NCBI GenBank assembly: GCA_005223375.1
Contig: RXOD01003817.1
Span: 1-56,044, forward strand
Length of the DNA stretch: 56,044 nt
Source: Amoebophrya sp. AT5.2
Taxonomy: Eukaryota; Sar; Dinophyceae; Syndiniales; Amoebophryaceae
Direction: 5' to 3'
Each line of letters starts with the position of its first letter. Within the stretch, counting starts at the first letter, position 1. A model generated the notes under the pieces. It worked only from the letters and a program-made list of their open reading frames with translations. It did not search any database and was not told where the DNA came from. Shown piece after piece: positions 21,550 to 32,600 of the stretch. The position numbers and the translations under genes are program-made.

Positions 21550-23791
21550 CTAGCACTCTGCCTCCGCGTCAATGTATCCCAGGAGAAAAGCCAAATGCTT
21601 TTCCGACGGTGTAAATTCCTGCGCAACGTCGGTTGGCCCGATCGAGCAGGCGGCGTCGCATTGTTTCGGCGTCACTATGCCTATCACGGGAGGTGCAAGA
21701 ATAGACATCTCGCTCCCGCTTGCACTGTTGCTGCCCCTGCTACCTGTTCTGCTTGCACCCCCGCCCCCGCCACCCGTTCCCGTATCGCAGGAACTGTCGA
21801 AGGAATTGGAAGTCGATGCTAGCATGCTGCTCGTCTTGTTCTCGCGCGACTTTTCACCGCTGGTCGACGACCCACCAGGTGACGCATGCGGATGCGGGGC
21901 GGCTTCCACCTGAAGAGCGTTTTCCTGGAGCTTTGGCTTGCCACTCACTTCAATTGGCGTGGCGCTGTTGTCCACAGTTTTCAGCCCCGCAACGAGGATC
22001 TCGTCGAGCGTAGCAGCCCCACCGGAGGTTCCCCCACTTCCACTGCTCATTGCGCTCGCTCGCGATCCTTTCCGCCCCCCGGCGAATCTTTGCGCAGCCG
22101 CCGCTGCATGTTCTTTCACTTTCTTGCCCAGCATCGCCTGCGATTTTTCCCTGTTTCTTTCCGTCAACTCCCTCCCCAGTTCCAGCACTGTCTTTTGTTC
22201 GTCTTTTATGGTAACAGTGTGCTCCTTGATTCTCGCTTGCACCGTGTCGTAAAGCTCTTGCCTCTCCCTCATCCGCTCTGGATAGGGTCCGGCGTCCCAG
22301 TTCTTGCTCATGTTCTTTAGGCGGGAGTAGAAAAGCCGGACGATTAGCCGAGCGGTCGAGCGGATAAAGGCATTCGGAACCATCCAACGGGGTAGTTGGA
22401 AGTCGGCTTCTACTCCCGCCTTGATCATGAAGCCCTCGATAGTGCCGTCCTTAGCCTCCAGCTTAACGGGGTAGGCCGACTGCGCAAGCATGCGGGCGTT
22501 GATCTGTCGAATGAAAAAGTGTCCGTAGTTCGTCCTCCTCGCACCAAAGCTTTACAAAATGGTCCACCTCGTCCACGACACTCACTCTTTACGAATCACT
22601 GGTGCAATCGATCGAGTAATGAAAGTGATCGGCTACTTTCTTACCCTCGTCGGTGGCTTGCCTTTGTATTCTGCGCCTAGCGCCGGAATTGGATACCCCC
22701 GCCAGTTCGTCTCCCCCTTTTCGCTGTCGGGCGGGGAAAATTCCGCAATCAGCATTCCCTTCATGTCGTCTGGCAGCGTCACACGGATCGCGCTCTCCGC
22801 TCCCGGAGCAGGGCCCTCCTTGCTCAGCATGTCGTAGCAGAAGCGCTGGTGGAAGCACTCGAAGCCTGGGTGCAGCGGGAGTGGTATCTTGCAGTTCGAC
22901 TTCCACAGGAGGTCTGCGTAGCCCGCGAACTCTTGCAGGATTACGCTCGACTTCAGGAAGGGCGCCCACGTGGCCAGCAGCGGTATCTCCGCGACGAAGG
23001 CGGCCACGTGGAACAAGTCCAGCGGCAATACGCCCGCGTCCACAAAGATCTTGAGAAACCCGTTCGCGTGGAACTGCAGCCGGATATCGAACACCACGCT
23101 TTCGTACTCGTACGTGAAGTGGATCACGTCGTCCGTCAGCGTCGTGTCCTCGTCGTAGATCAGGGCCACGCAGTCCGCGAGCTTGTCGATACCGTACGAG
23201 ATAAAGTCGAGCGCGGGGAGCCGGTTGCGGAGCCTCTCGCGGGCAGCGCGGTTCTTGCGGTGCGTGCGCAGAAACTGCATAGCGAGCGCGTGGCCCTCGG
23301 GGAGACGCAGCTTCCCGAGCAGGGCTGCAGAGTTCCGATCATTCTGGCTGCATGACGATTGATGAAAGATTCTATCGCAAACGCAAGCGGTACCCATACT
23401 AGCGCTGCTGCAACACACATGAAAATTAACTCGCTGACGCTGCCGTCGTGCCTCCAGTAGTTGTACCTTCTATTTTGTCTATCTCCGCTTCGATCTCCCG
23501 CGCAACGAGTGCTTCGTCTACCGGCGGTTTTAAGACGCTGCTTCTTTCCGATGGATCTGCAGCGCAGTCCCCGCCGCCACCTGTGTGTTCAGCCCCTGGT
23601 GCCGCAGGCTCGTCTACTGATGCCGAGTTCTCGCCTTCGTGCATCATAGCCTCGACATCACTCCAACGCATATTCACCGCATCATCGAACCCGGCTCCTT
23701 CTTCCACTTTTTGCTTGTTCAGCTCGTTTTGGTCTGCTGCGCGCCTCCGCTTGGCGGTCGCCCCACGGGCACAAGCACACGAGCACGTCAT
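21550..23791 (-). CDS. Possible START-like lipid-binding protein, three exons
   Basis: Predicted exons are 23467-23791, 22645-23324 and 21550-22503; phases fit (1, then 0) and the product is 652 residues. The ATG at 23791 gives MTCSCACARG, followed by a Glu-rich region. The middle part (ALDFISYGIDKLADCVALI, then VVFDIRLQFHANGFLKIFVD, WAPFLKSSVILQEFAGYADLL, and a third-exon stretch ending VEADFQLPRWMVPNAFIRS) has the alternating strands and long C-terminal helix expected of a START/Bet v 1-like pocket. That fold call is by eye and not secure. The C-terminal third has a coiled, Lys/Glu-rich segment (about 22100-22290) and then Ser/Gly-rich low complexity. The donor of the second intron (AGG|GTAAGA) is textbook; the first junction (G|GTACAA to CTGCAG) was picked because it avoids the stops at 23426 and 23408 and keeps frame. 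No signal peptide is clear. Function not proven. Confidence 0.6.
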
Positions 23792-24465
23792 CCTTGAAGG
23801 TGCACGAGGACGACGACGAGCAAGTCAGTGTAGTAAGATGTCGGTTCTAAAAGAAGGAACTACAAGAGGACGAAGACATAAAAATAGGTATGGTGTCCGC
23901 ACCGATGAAAGCTGCATTGAAGCCTCAAGTCTTTGGTTTGCCCGTTCGTTGCTCTCCTTCTCAGAGCTCGTTTTTCTACTCGCTCGCTTGCTCGCTCTCG
24001 CTGCTCAGTTCGGTTTTTAGTATCTTCATCCAGTTCATCTTCATTTTGTCGCGGAGCTGACTCGTCCAGCTCGGCTCTAATCTCTCTGTCTCCTCGACTG
24101 CTTGAGCTGCGCTTGCGCGGAATGGCTAAAAAGGAAGCAGAACATGGTAAGTTTACCTTGGTTGAAGCAAGCGCAGAAGCTGCGTCGCGTCCGCATTGCA
24201 TCCACGTTTCGCGACCTAGCTCCAGCGGCCTGGATCCGAGGAGTGAGCGTTGTCTTTGGCAGTGAAGATGCTCGGTTTTTCGGCTGGCTGACTCTCTCAC
24301 TGAATCGCTGAGTCAGGTCACCACATCGTTGGCCGTCGTTAGGTATAGGTGTCGCTGAGCAATAAAAGGAACCGACCCAAATAGCCACTTGAAAATCGAG
24401 ATATCTCTATCAACAAAAAATTCATCTTGGAAGGTCGGCAGTCAACTTTTTTGTCATTTTGTTCA
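23792..24465. other. Intergenic, no gene seen
   Basis: About 0.67 kb between an upstream ATG at 23791 and the stop at 24466. A plus-strand frame at 23933-24265 is Ser/Arg-rich without a domain. Nothing else supported. Confidence 0.4.
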
Positions 24466-26358
24466 TCATGCTGACGGCTGCTCCACCCCACCACCCGCAG
24501 CGGCTCCTGGCGGCGTTTCTCCCAGCATGAGCGAGTTTACGACCCGAGGCATCAGGCCGTTCCACTTTTTCAGAAACGGGATACACTGCGTGATCCACAC
24601 TTCTGGTCCAAATCCCAGTTCCATCAACTGCGCGAGCTCTTTTCCCCACTTTTGTGCGTACGTCGCGTCCTCCTGCGGCGTATGCTGCCCAGGACTGGTG
24701 CGAAGTAGGTGAAAAATGTCCACCGACTTCATTTTGCTTTCCTCGCTGGCGGCGTTGTTGGCGGCTTGATCTTCATCACCGTCATAATTGCCTCCAGCAC
24801 TACGCATCGGACCCCCGCCGTTTGCTGCTCCTCCTGCTCCTGCGATCGCATCCGCCATGGTAGCGTTCCCCTCGTGGTCGATCCGCGCAAAGGCTACGTC
24901 GCCCGCGGCTTTCCAATCGGACGGTAGCCGCGGCAGCTCGGGTTGGTCCACCTCCATCGAAATCGAGCGATCTTTTGAGCCGATGCGCGATGCCGGCGAA
25001 CTGTGCGGCGATTTTTCCACCTCCTCTTTCTCCTGCTCCCCAGCTCCACCTCCACCTCCGCCCGCTTTGAAAAACAATTGCTCGCGTCTCCCCTTCAAGC
25101 CTAACGCAGCCAGCGACTCCTCTCCCTGTCGCCCGTACTCGAAGGTCTGGGAATGGCCCGGCCACGACTGCACGAGGTGAAAAACCGGCTTGCGGTACGT
25201 GAACTCGAGCGTTTCTGGGAGGTTGTTCAACCAGGTGAAAACCTCCTTCAGTTTCGTGCTCTCGGCCACCACCTTCCGCGTCACCGATTTCCCCGTCGGC
25301 AGCCGCACTTGAACTTCCGTCAGCATCTGCTGCGACGAGGCCGCGGAGGAGGACGCCGCCCCCGCGGCCCCAGCACCACTACTTGAGGGGACGTCCTCTG
25401 CCACCCATTTTTCCCGCCGTTCCACCTCCTTCTGCAATTCTTCCTCCGCCCTTCGTTTTCGCTCCATTTTTCGCGCCTCCAGCTTCCGCTCGAATTCCAC
25501 CTGCTCCGAGGGCATCACCTCAATTTCCATCTCGCAGTCCCGCAGCAGGAACGCCTCGTCCGGTTCCAGCAGCTTTGCCTGCAGGTAGAACGTCTTGCCG
25601 TCGTGTCGCAACGGGATCACGTCGCCCTCGGTCAAACAGGTGTGGAACTGCAGCTGGGCCTCCAAAAGCGCCCGCAGATCCATGTTCACCACGTCCGACG
25701 ACGTGCTCGCGTCGAAGAATCCCGCGCCCTTGGGCTGAAACGTGCACCGGCAGCGCTCGTGCCGCGGCAGCACCCGGAAACGCAGGTCGACAAACGGCAT
25801 CGACGAAGCACTAGAAGGAGATTGAGAAGATCCCTCACTCTTTATTGTTCCCCCGCTGTTGCTGTTCGTGCTGTTCTTGCTGAGTAGCGAAAACAACACC
25901 TTCGGCCCGAACCACACCTCGCCCTCATTCGCCGTGAAATCCGCGACCCCGCAGTGCGTTACTGCGTCGCCGGCGCTGCTCGACGTCGACGTCGTGCTGG
26001 AAACCACCTCGAACACGACCGCCTGCTTGTTTTCGGTAATGTTCTGGAACACGTTATGCCGCACGAGTTCCTCCAGTACCGAGGGCGGCAGGGTCAGCTT
26101 GTCGTCCGTGCGGCTGTCCGGGACCACTTTTAGCTTTCTCCGCGCTATGTCCACACCGTTCGATTCGCTGAAGATGCGGAGGCGTTCCTCCTCCAGCTTC
26201 CGAATTTCCTGCAGCCGCTGCTCCTCGCGGAAGTCTTTCGCGGCCTGGAGGGCGTCGGACTGTTCCGCCTTCTTCTGCTGCTCCAGGAGCCGTCGCTTGG
26301 CGTCGCGCCGACGCTGCTCCGCGGCGCGCTTCTGCTTGTCGGCCGCCGCGTCGAACAT
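24466..26358 (-). CDS. UFD1-domain protein fused to UBX and UBA-like domains
   Basis: A single exon coding 630 residues from the ATG at 26358 (MFDAAADKQ). Residues 5-65 form a charged coiled coil. Residues about 75-290 match the UFD1 N-domain: KLTLPPSVLEELV, THCGVADFTANEG, CTFQPKGAGFFD, then LEAQLQFHTCLTEGDVIPL and a closing EMEIEV strand. A Ser/Ala linker follows a second coiled coil. Residues about 343-426 form a UBX domain (TEVQVRLPTGKSVTRKVV to LAALGLKGRREQLFF), with WPGH where the p97-contacting FPR loop usually sits. Near residues 565-605 the C-terminus shows a UBA-like three-helix pattern (LAQLMELGFGPEVW, then VVNSLM). UFD1 and UBX proteins are cofactors of the AAA ATPase p97/Cdc48 that deliver ubiquitinated clients. 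This fusion would carry ubiquitin-binding and p97-binding functions on one chain. The domain calls are by sequence pattern; the fusion is uninterrupted in frame. Confidence 0.88.
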   Translation of the reverse strand: MFDAAADKQKRAAEQRRRDAKRRLLEQQKKAEQSDALQAAKDFREEQRLQEIRKLEEERLRIFSESNGVDIARRKLKVVPDSRTDDKLTLPPSVLEELVRHNVFQNITENKQAVVFEVVSSTTSTSSSAGDAVTHCGVADFTANEGEVWFGPKVLFSLLSKNSTNSNSGGTIKSEGSSQSPSSASSMPFVDLRFRVLPRHERCRCTFQPKGAGFFDASTSSDVVNMDLRALLEAQLQFHTCLTEGDVIPLRHDGKTFYLQAKLLEPDEAFLLRDCEMEIEVMPSEQVEFERKLEARKMERKRRAEEELQKEVERREKWVAEDVPSSSGAGAAGAASSSAASSQQMLTEVQVRLPTGKSVTRKVVAESTKLKEVFTWLNNLPETLEFTYRKPVFHLVQSWPGHSQTFEYGRQGEESLAALGLKGRREQLFFKAGGGGGGAGEQEKEEVEKSPHSSPASRIGSKDRSISMEVDQPELPRLPSDWKAAGDVAFARIDHEGNATMADAIAGAGGAANGGGPMRSAGGNYDGDEDQAANNAASEESKMKSVDIFHLLRTSPGQHTPQEDATYAQKWGKELAQLMELGFGPEVWITQCIPFLKKWNGLMPRVVNSLMLGETPPGAAAGGGVEQPSA

Positions 26359-26941
26359 CCTCTGTATGTTCCACTACCTAGTAGTACTGGGTACTGGACC
26401 AGCTGTCGTCCGATGTTCCGATGACCCTATCCTCGCTGTCCTGTGGTAGCTGCTACAGCTACAGACGATGATGAAAACGAATGACTGAATCAATGTACGA
26501 CTTTATGCTGATGTCTATGTAGTATGCTCTCATAGATATAGCGGCTGGTAGATGAACACAGCAGTTGCTGTTCTACTTCTGTTGCTGGAGAAGTATATTC
26601 ATACAAAAGGCGTCTCGAGCTTCATTTGTCGACTCTTGTGGGATGCGTCCTCCTCTCATGAGGTGAATATCGCGGCGACCGCGACGTACATGCTTTATCT
26701 TCTGCATTTTCTGATTCGCGAACGTCGACCGATCTTCCACGGCAATTGCTATTGCATGCCTCCTTCTTCTCCATCTCGAAGTCGTAAATATCGATCTTCA
26801 CGCTAATAGAACACCAAAAAAGGTCTTTGCGATTGTCTCTGTGCTGTCAATCTTCTTACGCGGGGGAATGCACATGGATCTGCACGGGGGCAGCTTTCAT
26901 CTCGTTTATTGATTTCTTGCATTCGCAAGTCTCAACTAAAT
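26359..26941. other. Intergenic, no gene seen
   Basis: About 0.58 kb between the UFD1-UBX ATG and the stop of the P-loop gene. Short frames only. Confidence 0.4.
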
Positions 26942-28393
26942 TTACTTCTCGAATAACATGCTGGAGACGTAGTCGATGAGAAAGTCTCGCCCGTCTTTCA
27001 ACGGGTCCATGACGACAAGATCGAATTGTAGCGGGGCTGGCATGAGCGTGTCATCATCTGCTAGAAGTCGTGGTAGTGGTGGTGGTTCGGAACCATCCGT
27101 TTTCTGTACGACATCTACTCCTTGCTGCATTTTTTTCAGTTTCTCCGCGAACTTTTTCGAGTCTTCATTTTGCTTCCAGATGAGGCCCGAACTCGCGTTC
27201 TTCGTGTCGTTCCCGGTTCGCTCGTTCCTTCGTTTCTCCTGGTCTTCTGCTTTGTCGAACCAGCTCAGCACGTACCGCAACCGCAGAGGACGATCCACCT
27301 TCATCAGCTTCGACGGGCTCTCCTCCAAGTTCATCAAGTTCTTCTGCAGCGCTTCCGGTCCCCAGCCCGCGAACGAGAGGCAGCCAAACATTCCTTCGTA
27401 GAGGACGATATCGCACCTCTCGTGGTGCACCAAATGCCGAATGTAGTGCACCTGGTTCCTTCGCCCGGGCACCGCGTCAAAACTTACCCAAGTTTCCACC
27501 TGCCTCACATTCATCCGCTTTCGCCCGATGATTCCAAGCTTGATAGAATTCAGATTCGAGGACGAGCTCGCAGCACCATTCCCTCCTCTGAACGTGAGCA
27601 GGTACGTGTTGGCGTAAAACGGCTTCGTTTCTTGTTGGGGCGACTTTGGAGGCGTAAGGCTGGGAGCTGTGATGCTTCGCTTGCTCTTCTCAGTAGTCGG
27701 GAGCGCTCTCGGCGGGGGCCCCGTTTTTACCGTCCTACGCGGAGTCTTGACCGAGTGGGCGGCTTTTTTGACGTCGTTGGCACTATTTTTCTTCGTGCGC
27801 TTGCTCTCTTGCAGTTCGTTTCTTCGTGGCGCGGTAGTTCTTGCGGCCGTGCACTGCTCGGTAGCCGTAGCGAAAACTGCTGGTATCGTTATTTCCGTCC
27901 TTGAAACCGACGTCACTGACTCCCAGAAATCTGCATCTGACTCTGGGCGTCGAACGGTGAGGGAATCGAGAAAGTCAACCAGCACCTTCATGCGCGTGCT
28001 CTTTCCTGCGCCTGAAGCCCCACACACGTGAACCACCGTGGTTTTTCGGCTGAGAACATTCGCAGGCGCCTTGATGTTGCAACAAACGCCGGGGCAGCGC
28101 GCAGCACTCCTTTTATCGATGGCATCGTCGCGCCCACAGCGATCGTGGAGCGGCACATTCTTGCGAAAAGCCTTAAAATTCGACTGTGTATGAACACGTG
28201 ATGATTGCGGTAGTGGTTCTCTACCGGACATAAAGGCACCAGCGGGACCAGAAGTGGCTCTGTCATCTGTGTTTACTTCTGACGAAGCACAGCCACATAA
28301 CTGACCAGCAGCCTCTGCCCCTGTAGCAGGCGGTACAAATGGTGGAGAGGACGAGAAGAGTGGATTCAAAATCGTGCTCGGGATGCGGCTCAT
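26942..28393 (-). CDS. P-loop NTPase-like protein of unknown family
   Basis: Coding 483 residues from the ATG at 28393 (MSRIPSTIL). The frame stays open to about 28468 without another ATG, and a TTGCAG at 28461-28466 could be an acceptor, so an upstream exon is possible. Near residue 118 is a Walker A loop in a beta strand-loop-helix setting (VVHVCGASGAGKSTR). A Lys/Arg/Pro-rich insertion of about 100 residues follows. The second half has strands IKLGIIGRKRMNV and ETWVSFDAVPG, then CDIVLYEGMFG, a Walker B-like strand ending in acidic Glu, and near the C-terminus FDLVVMDPLKDGRDF. This looks like a small-molecule kinase or GTPase/ATPase fold with insertions, but I cannot place it in a family. 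No membrane span or targeting peptide is clear. Confidence 0.7.
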   Translation of the reverse strand: MSRIPSTILNPLFSSSPPFVPPATGAEAAGQLCGCASSEVNTDDRATSGPAGAFMSGREPLPQSSRVHTQSNFKAFRKNVPLHDRCGRDDAIDKRSAARCPGVCCNIKAPANVLSRKTTVVHVCGASGAGKSTRMKVLVDFLDSLTVRRPESDADFWESVTSVSRTEITIPAVFATATEQCTAARTTAPRRNELQESKRTKKNSANDVKKAAHSVKTPRRTVKTGPPPRALPTTEKSKRSITAPSLTPPKSPQQETKPFYANTYLLTFRGGNGAASSSSNLNSIKLGIIGRKRMNVRQVETWVSFDAVPGRRNQVHYIRHLVHHERCDIVLYEGMFGCLSFAGWGPEALQKNLMNLEESPSKLMKVDRPLRLRYVLSWFDKAEDQEKRRNERTGNDTKNASSGLIWKQNEDSKKFAEKLKKMQQGVDVVQKTDGSEPPPLPRLLADDDTLMPAPLQFDLVVMDPLKDGRDFLIDYVSSMLFEK

Positions 28394-29638
28394 ATCAACG
28401 GGTGGGCGCGAGGCGCTGCGTTCCTGTTCTGTTTCTGTATTAATAGCCGTAATCAAAATCTGCAACACAATAAATATGCCTGCTGCGGCCTCGGTATGAG
28501 ACGTAGGCAGTTTTGCGCTCGGATCAACATTTTATTTTTAGGCGGTGAGGTTCATCTTAAATTTTACTTATCTTTAAATATCAGTAATTCCTTCGTGGCC
28601 TGCGCCTGGCCCCGGCCCCGGGTACAACTAGAATTGCGAGCACGACCATGACCATGAGCTTCATGATGAAACATGCCTAATAGAAACAATGATATCGACT
28701 CTTCGCAGAAAACTGCTTAAAGTCAACCAAGAGACCATGTTTACACGCTGCATATAGCACAACACAGAGCCTCCATTAGAAAAATCACCAGCAGAGAGCA
28801 ACTACGAATATGATCGGTCAGAAAATGCTGGTTGCAGGAAATACTGATTCTGATTCTGACCGACCAATTAATTCTTTCACGAAAACCGATGATGATCACG
28901 GCCCCACGAAAAAATATACTTATCTTTATTAACAGGACGAGGCGTCGTCATGGTGTAAGTACTGCAGGCCGTCCCGCAGAATAGAACAATGGCACCAAGT
29001 AGAGATCACAGAGAAACGGAGCAGGCCGTTTCATTTCTTTGGTTCTGGCAAAAGTGTGGCTGAAGATGCATTTCGCTGCATGTCATGGTTTCATGCGCAG
29101 CTGCTGCTGCCTGCTGTACCGTTCGTCCTAACAAACGCACATTACCTTTTTGCTTCTGCTTGCGTCTTCTATCAATCGGCGAGAGTCGCTCGGTAAAACG
29201 GTGCTGAAGGTGGTCGTACCAGAAGTCAGATCAGTAATCGATGAGGTGACAACATTCGCAGGTTAATGGACACGACACCGTGAGTTGGGAAAGGCAATCA
29301 GTATCGTCTTCATGTGGCCTGTCACCTGCATCCCGCGCCGCATCGTATTCGCAATATGCACAACTGTCCGACTTCTTCTGAATAAGTTCTATTCAGTTTC
29401 AGGCGCGTGTCTACATGCAGAAACAAAAATCACTAAATCGACCGTCGTGCTCGTGATCATCATGTTGATGCTGATGTCCAGTCAGGTCACTACATTGGCG
29501 CTGCTGCGAGCGCCAGCGCTTTCAGGTGGAGCTTCATCGTCGAACGAAATTAATTGAGTACTTACCATCTTCACGAGAAGGGGAAGTGCCTTTACCTCCC
29601 AGCAAACCTATCTCCATCGCCGATGATCGTACATCCAC
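28394..29638. other. Intergenic, no gene seen
   Basis: About 1.2 kb. Includes a GGCCCCGGCCCCGGG stretch near 28608-28623 and AT-rich segments near 28540-28580 and 28900-28935. It may hold an unseen 5' exon of the P-loop gene. Plus-strand frames here have no domain. Confidence 0.35.
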
Positions 29639-32600
29639 CTACGACCCCCCAGTCGCACCAGGTGGAGATGAACTTCTTGCTGGCACCGCGATATCAGGAA
29701 GCTTGTCCGGGGTCGCGCCGTCCGTGCTCGAGCTGCGTCCCGCGGCTGCCGAAGCCACTTCTTCACCATCACCAACATCGTCGTGATTCTCGTCGCTCCC
29801 TGCTGCTGGTCCTCCTTCCATCTTCCCGTAGCCTCGCCGCGACGGTCCTGGGGGGACGTCCGCTTCCCACGACGCGGAGCCTTTCGGATTTCGTTTACCC
29901 CCCCAGGACCCGTGCCCGTAGTACCCAACTGCGCCTCCGAAGCCTCCGCCGCCCTTCATGTTATAACCCGACGCCTTCATCCCTCCGTAGCCGCCAAATT
30001 TGGACCCCACATGCTTGTTATGATTATGAAATTGCGGATAATAGCCATCTTTGCAGCCGCCATGATAGCCATGGTATGACGACCCATCGAAGTTGTAGTA
30101 CATGGTCCCGTACTGATGCGCAGCCACACCATCGAAACCAACCCCCTTCCCCCAGTTGAAGTCATACTGGTTGCATCCAGCCGCACCCTTGCCGTAATAT
30201 CCCAACCCGACGTCATCGTGTTGTCCCAAAGAAACGGCCTGCTCGCGGTTTTGGCTTTTGTTTTTACGATCCGTGCACCCCGCCTCATCAGCGTTGGCCG
30301 CTCCCTCTTCGACGATGCCGTTGTCGGACAGCTCCATACTAGCGCCACCGTCCGCGGCGCTGGGTGGATTCGATGCTTTGCTATTGCTGCTCCTGCTGTT
30401 AGGATTCATTGACAACCTCGTGTTGCGCATCGCTTTGGTCTCCGGACGATGCAGAACAGTATCTTTGTAGACGGAATTCATCAAACTCTTTGGTCGAAAG
30501 TCTTTCAAGAGTTCCTCCTCCGCTGCGCTTCCGGAGCTCGCGCTGTCTGTTCTTGTCGCTACCTTTGTGCCTTCTCCCTCGTGTGCGTTCCCCGTTCCCA
30601 AAGCACCAGCGTAGCACTCCAACGTAGAACTCGCATTTTCTGACGCTGCAGCAGAAATTTCATCTACGTCCGAAGCGCCTTCTTGTTCTTCGTCAATGGT
30701 GCCGAGACTAAGCCCCCTTGTTCGCCTCCGACGAAACGTTGCGAAACCAGCAACGCTCTTGCAGCTTGGTGGACAGGAAGATGGAACTCCTTCGACGGAG
30801 GTGGAGGTTGTATCAGTGTCTCCTCCTGCGACGTCGTTGTCGAGCAAGTGGTCCACCGAGTTTGAAGTATCCTCAAATAGCGCCGACAACATGTTCGGTT
30901 TGGCTGCCCACGAAGATGCGTCGGTGGGCGTGGCTGCATCCTGGTTATTGGTTGACTGATGTATCCAACTGTTCTTCGCTGCTTTTGATTTCTGCTTCTT
31001 GATCGTACTTTTCGTGCTGATTGGATCCGCGCGGTCTTTGGACTTGGTTTCGTCGGCCGATCGCAAACGCGAGGACGACGCCGCCGTCCGCGATGGCGGG
31101 GCCGCCGCGATCCCTCCTTCAGCGCAGGACAACGACGCACCCTGAGCGGATCGCCCGGTCTGTCGCGGCAGCTCGATGAGCTCTGGCTGCACCATGCCAC
31201 CGTGCTGTTCTTTTTCCGTCACCACTTCTCTATCGTGCTTCCTCGCGTTTATTGATGACGCCTCCCCGAAAAGAACTTCAACTCTTGTCGTCGTCTCTGC
31301 CGGGCGGTGGCCGACGTCCACCGACTCAACGGCCCCCAGATCCGGACTCGTCGGTGTGATCCTTGGAGGGGTCGCGCTCCTGATCCTATTGAGGTCAAGA
31401 GTTCTCGACGATACGAATTCGTTCGCTTCCTCCGCCATGCCCTCCTCGCTTGCCTTTTTGCCACCGCGGCGACCAGCGTACGGCGGCGAACACGCTGCGT
31501 CAGAGATGCGCGAGAGCGAGGAAAGATCCGGGCTGCTCGAGAGCGACAGCACCCCCGGGCTGGATGAGAGCGAAAGATCCGGGCTGCTTTCGCAAGAAGA
31601 AGAACAGCTGCTCGAGGTGGAGCCGCTAACGGAGCTGGAGCAGCCTGAAGAGCTGCCCAAAGCAGATCCTGAGCTGTGAGAAGATGATCCGCTGGACGAG
31701 GAGGTCGTAGACCTCGGCGTAAAACTCAGGAACGAGTTTGCCGAGGGCTGCACCTCTACTTCCGGTCGTCGGAGGTGCTTTGCTGCTTGTGGCGTGCGCG
31801 ACGTCTCTGGTTGTGGGTGCTCTTCTTTCTGGTGCTCCACCTGCACCAAGCAGTTCGACTGCGAACAATTTCTTTCGCCGTGCGCTGCGGCGTCCCGCTG
31901 CGTCGCGTGGCCATGATCAGATTCGCCGTTGTCGGCTCGCGACGAGTTTCCGGTTTCATCTGGTGTCGTTTCGGTTTCGGTTTCCAGATTCGCGACAGTC
32001 TGGCCCTCGCCCTCCCCAGCCCTCCGCGCGGACTCCGCGGCACCGTCTTCTTGCGGGGGCGGCGGCACTTCTGAGTTCGATGAAGCAAGAGCATCTCCGG
32101 CGGCGTCCGATGTTTTCGATGAAGGTGATCCGCCCGGACGATCAGGTGGCGGGGGCGGTTGGGCATCTACGCCTTTTTCTCCGCCGGGGTATTTGTATCC
32201 GTAGTTGTCATGATACCCGACTCCGTATGCCCCGCTCGGATGTTGCCCCCACTGCGGTCCGCCCCAGCCGTGCGGCCCAGAATGCGGCGGCCAGTAGCCT
32301 CCGGCCCCCATACCATGATGATAACCTCCGTTGAAGCTGTAGTTGTAGCCTCCTTTCCCACCACCTCCCCAGCCTCCACCCTTGTATCCACCGTAGCTGT
32401 AGCCACCGGCGTTCGGATAGGGACCCCACGGACCACCCGCGTTGAGGTGCATTGGATGCATCATGCCTGCTCCTGTGGGAGGTGCTCCCCAGCCGCCCCC
32501 GTGGCTGCCGTAGCCGTTGTAATTGTAACCGCCCCCCGAGTGGGCCCCATATTGCTGGTGCCCGGCAGAGGCTGAAGCCATGGACTCCCTCTTCGTCTGC

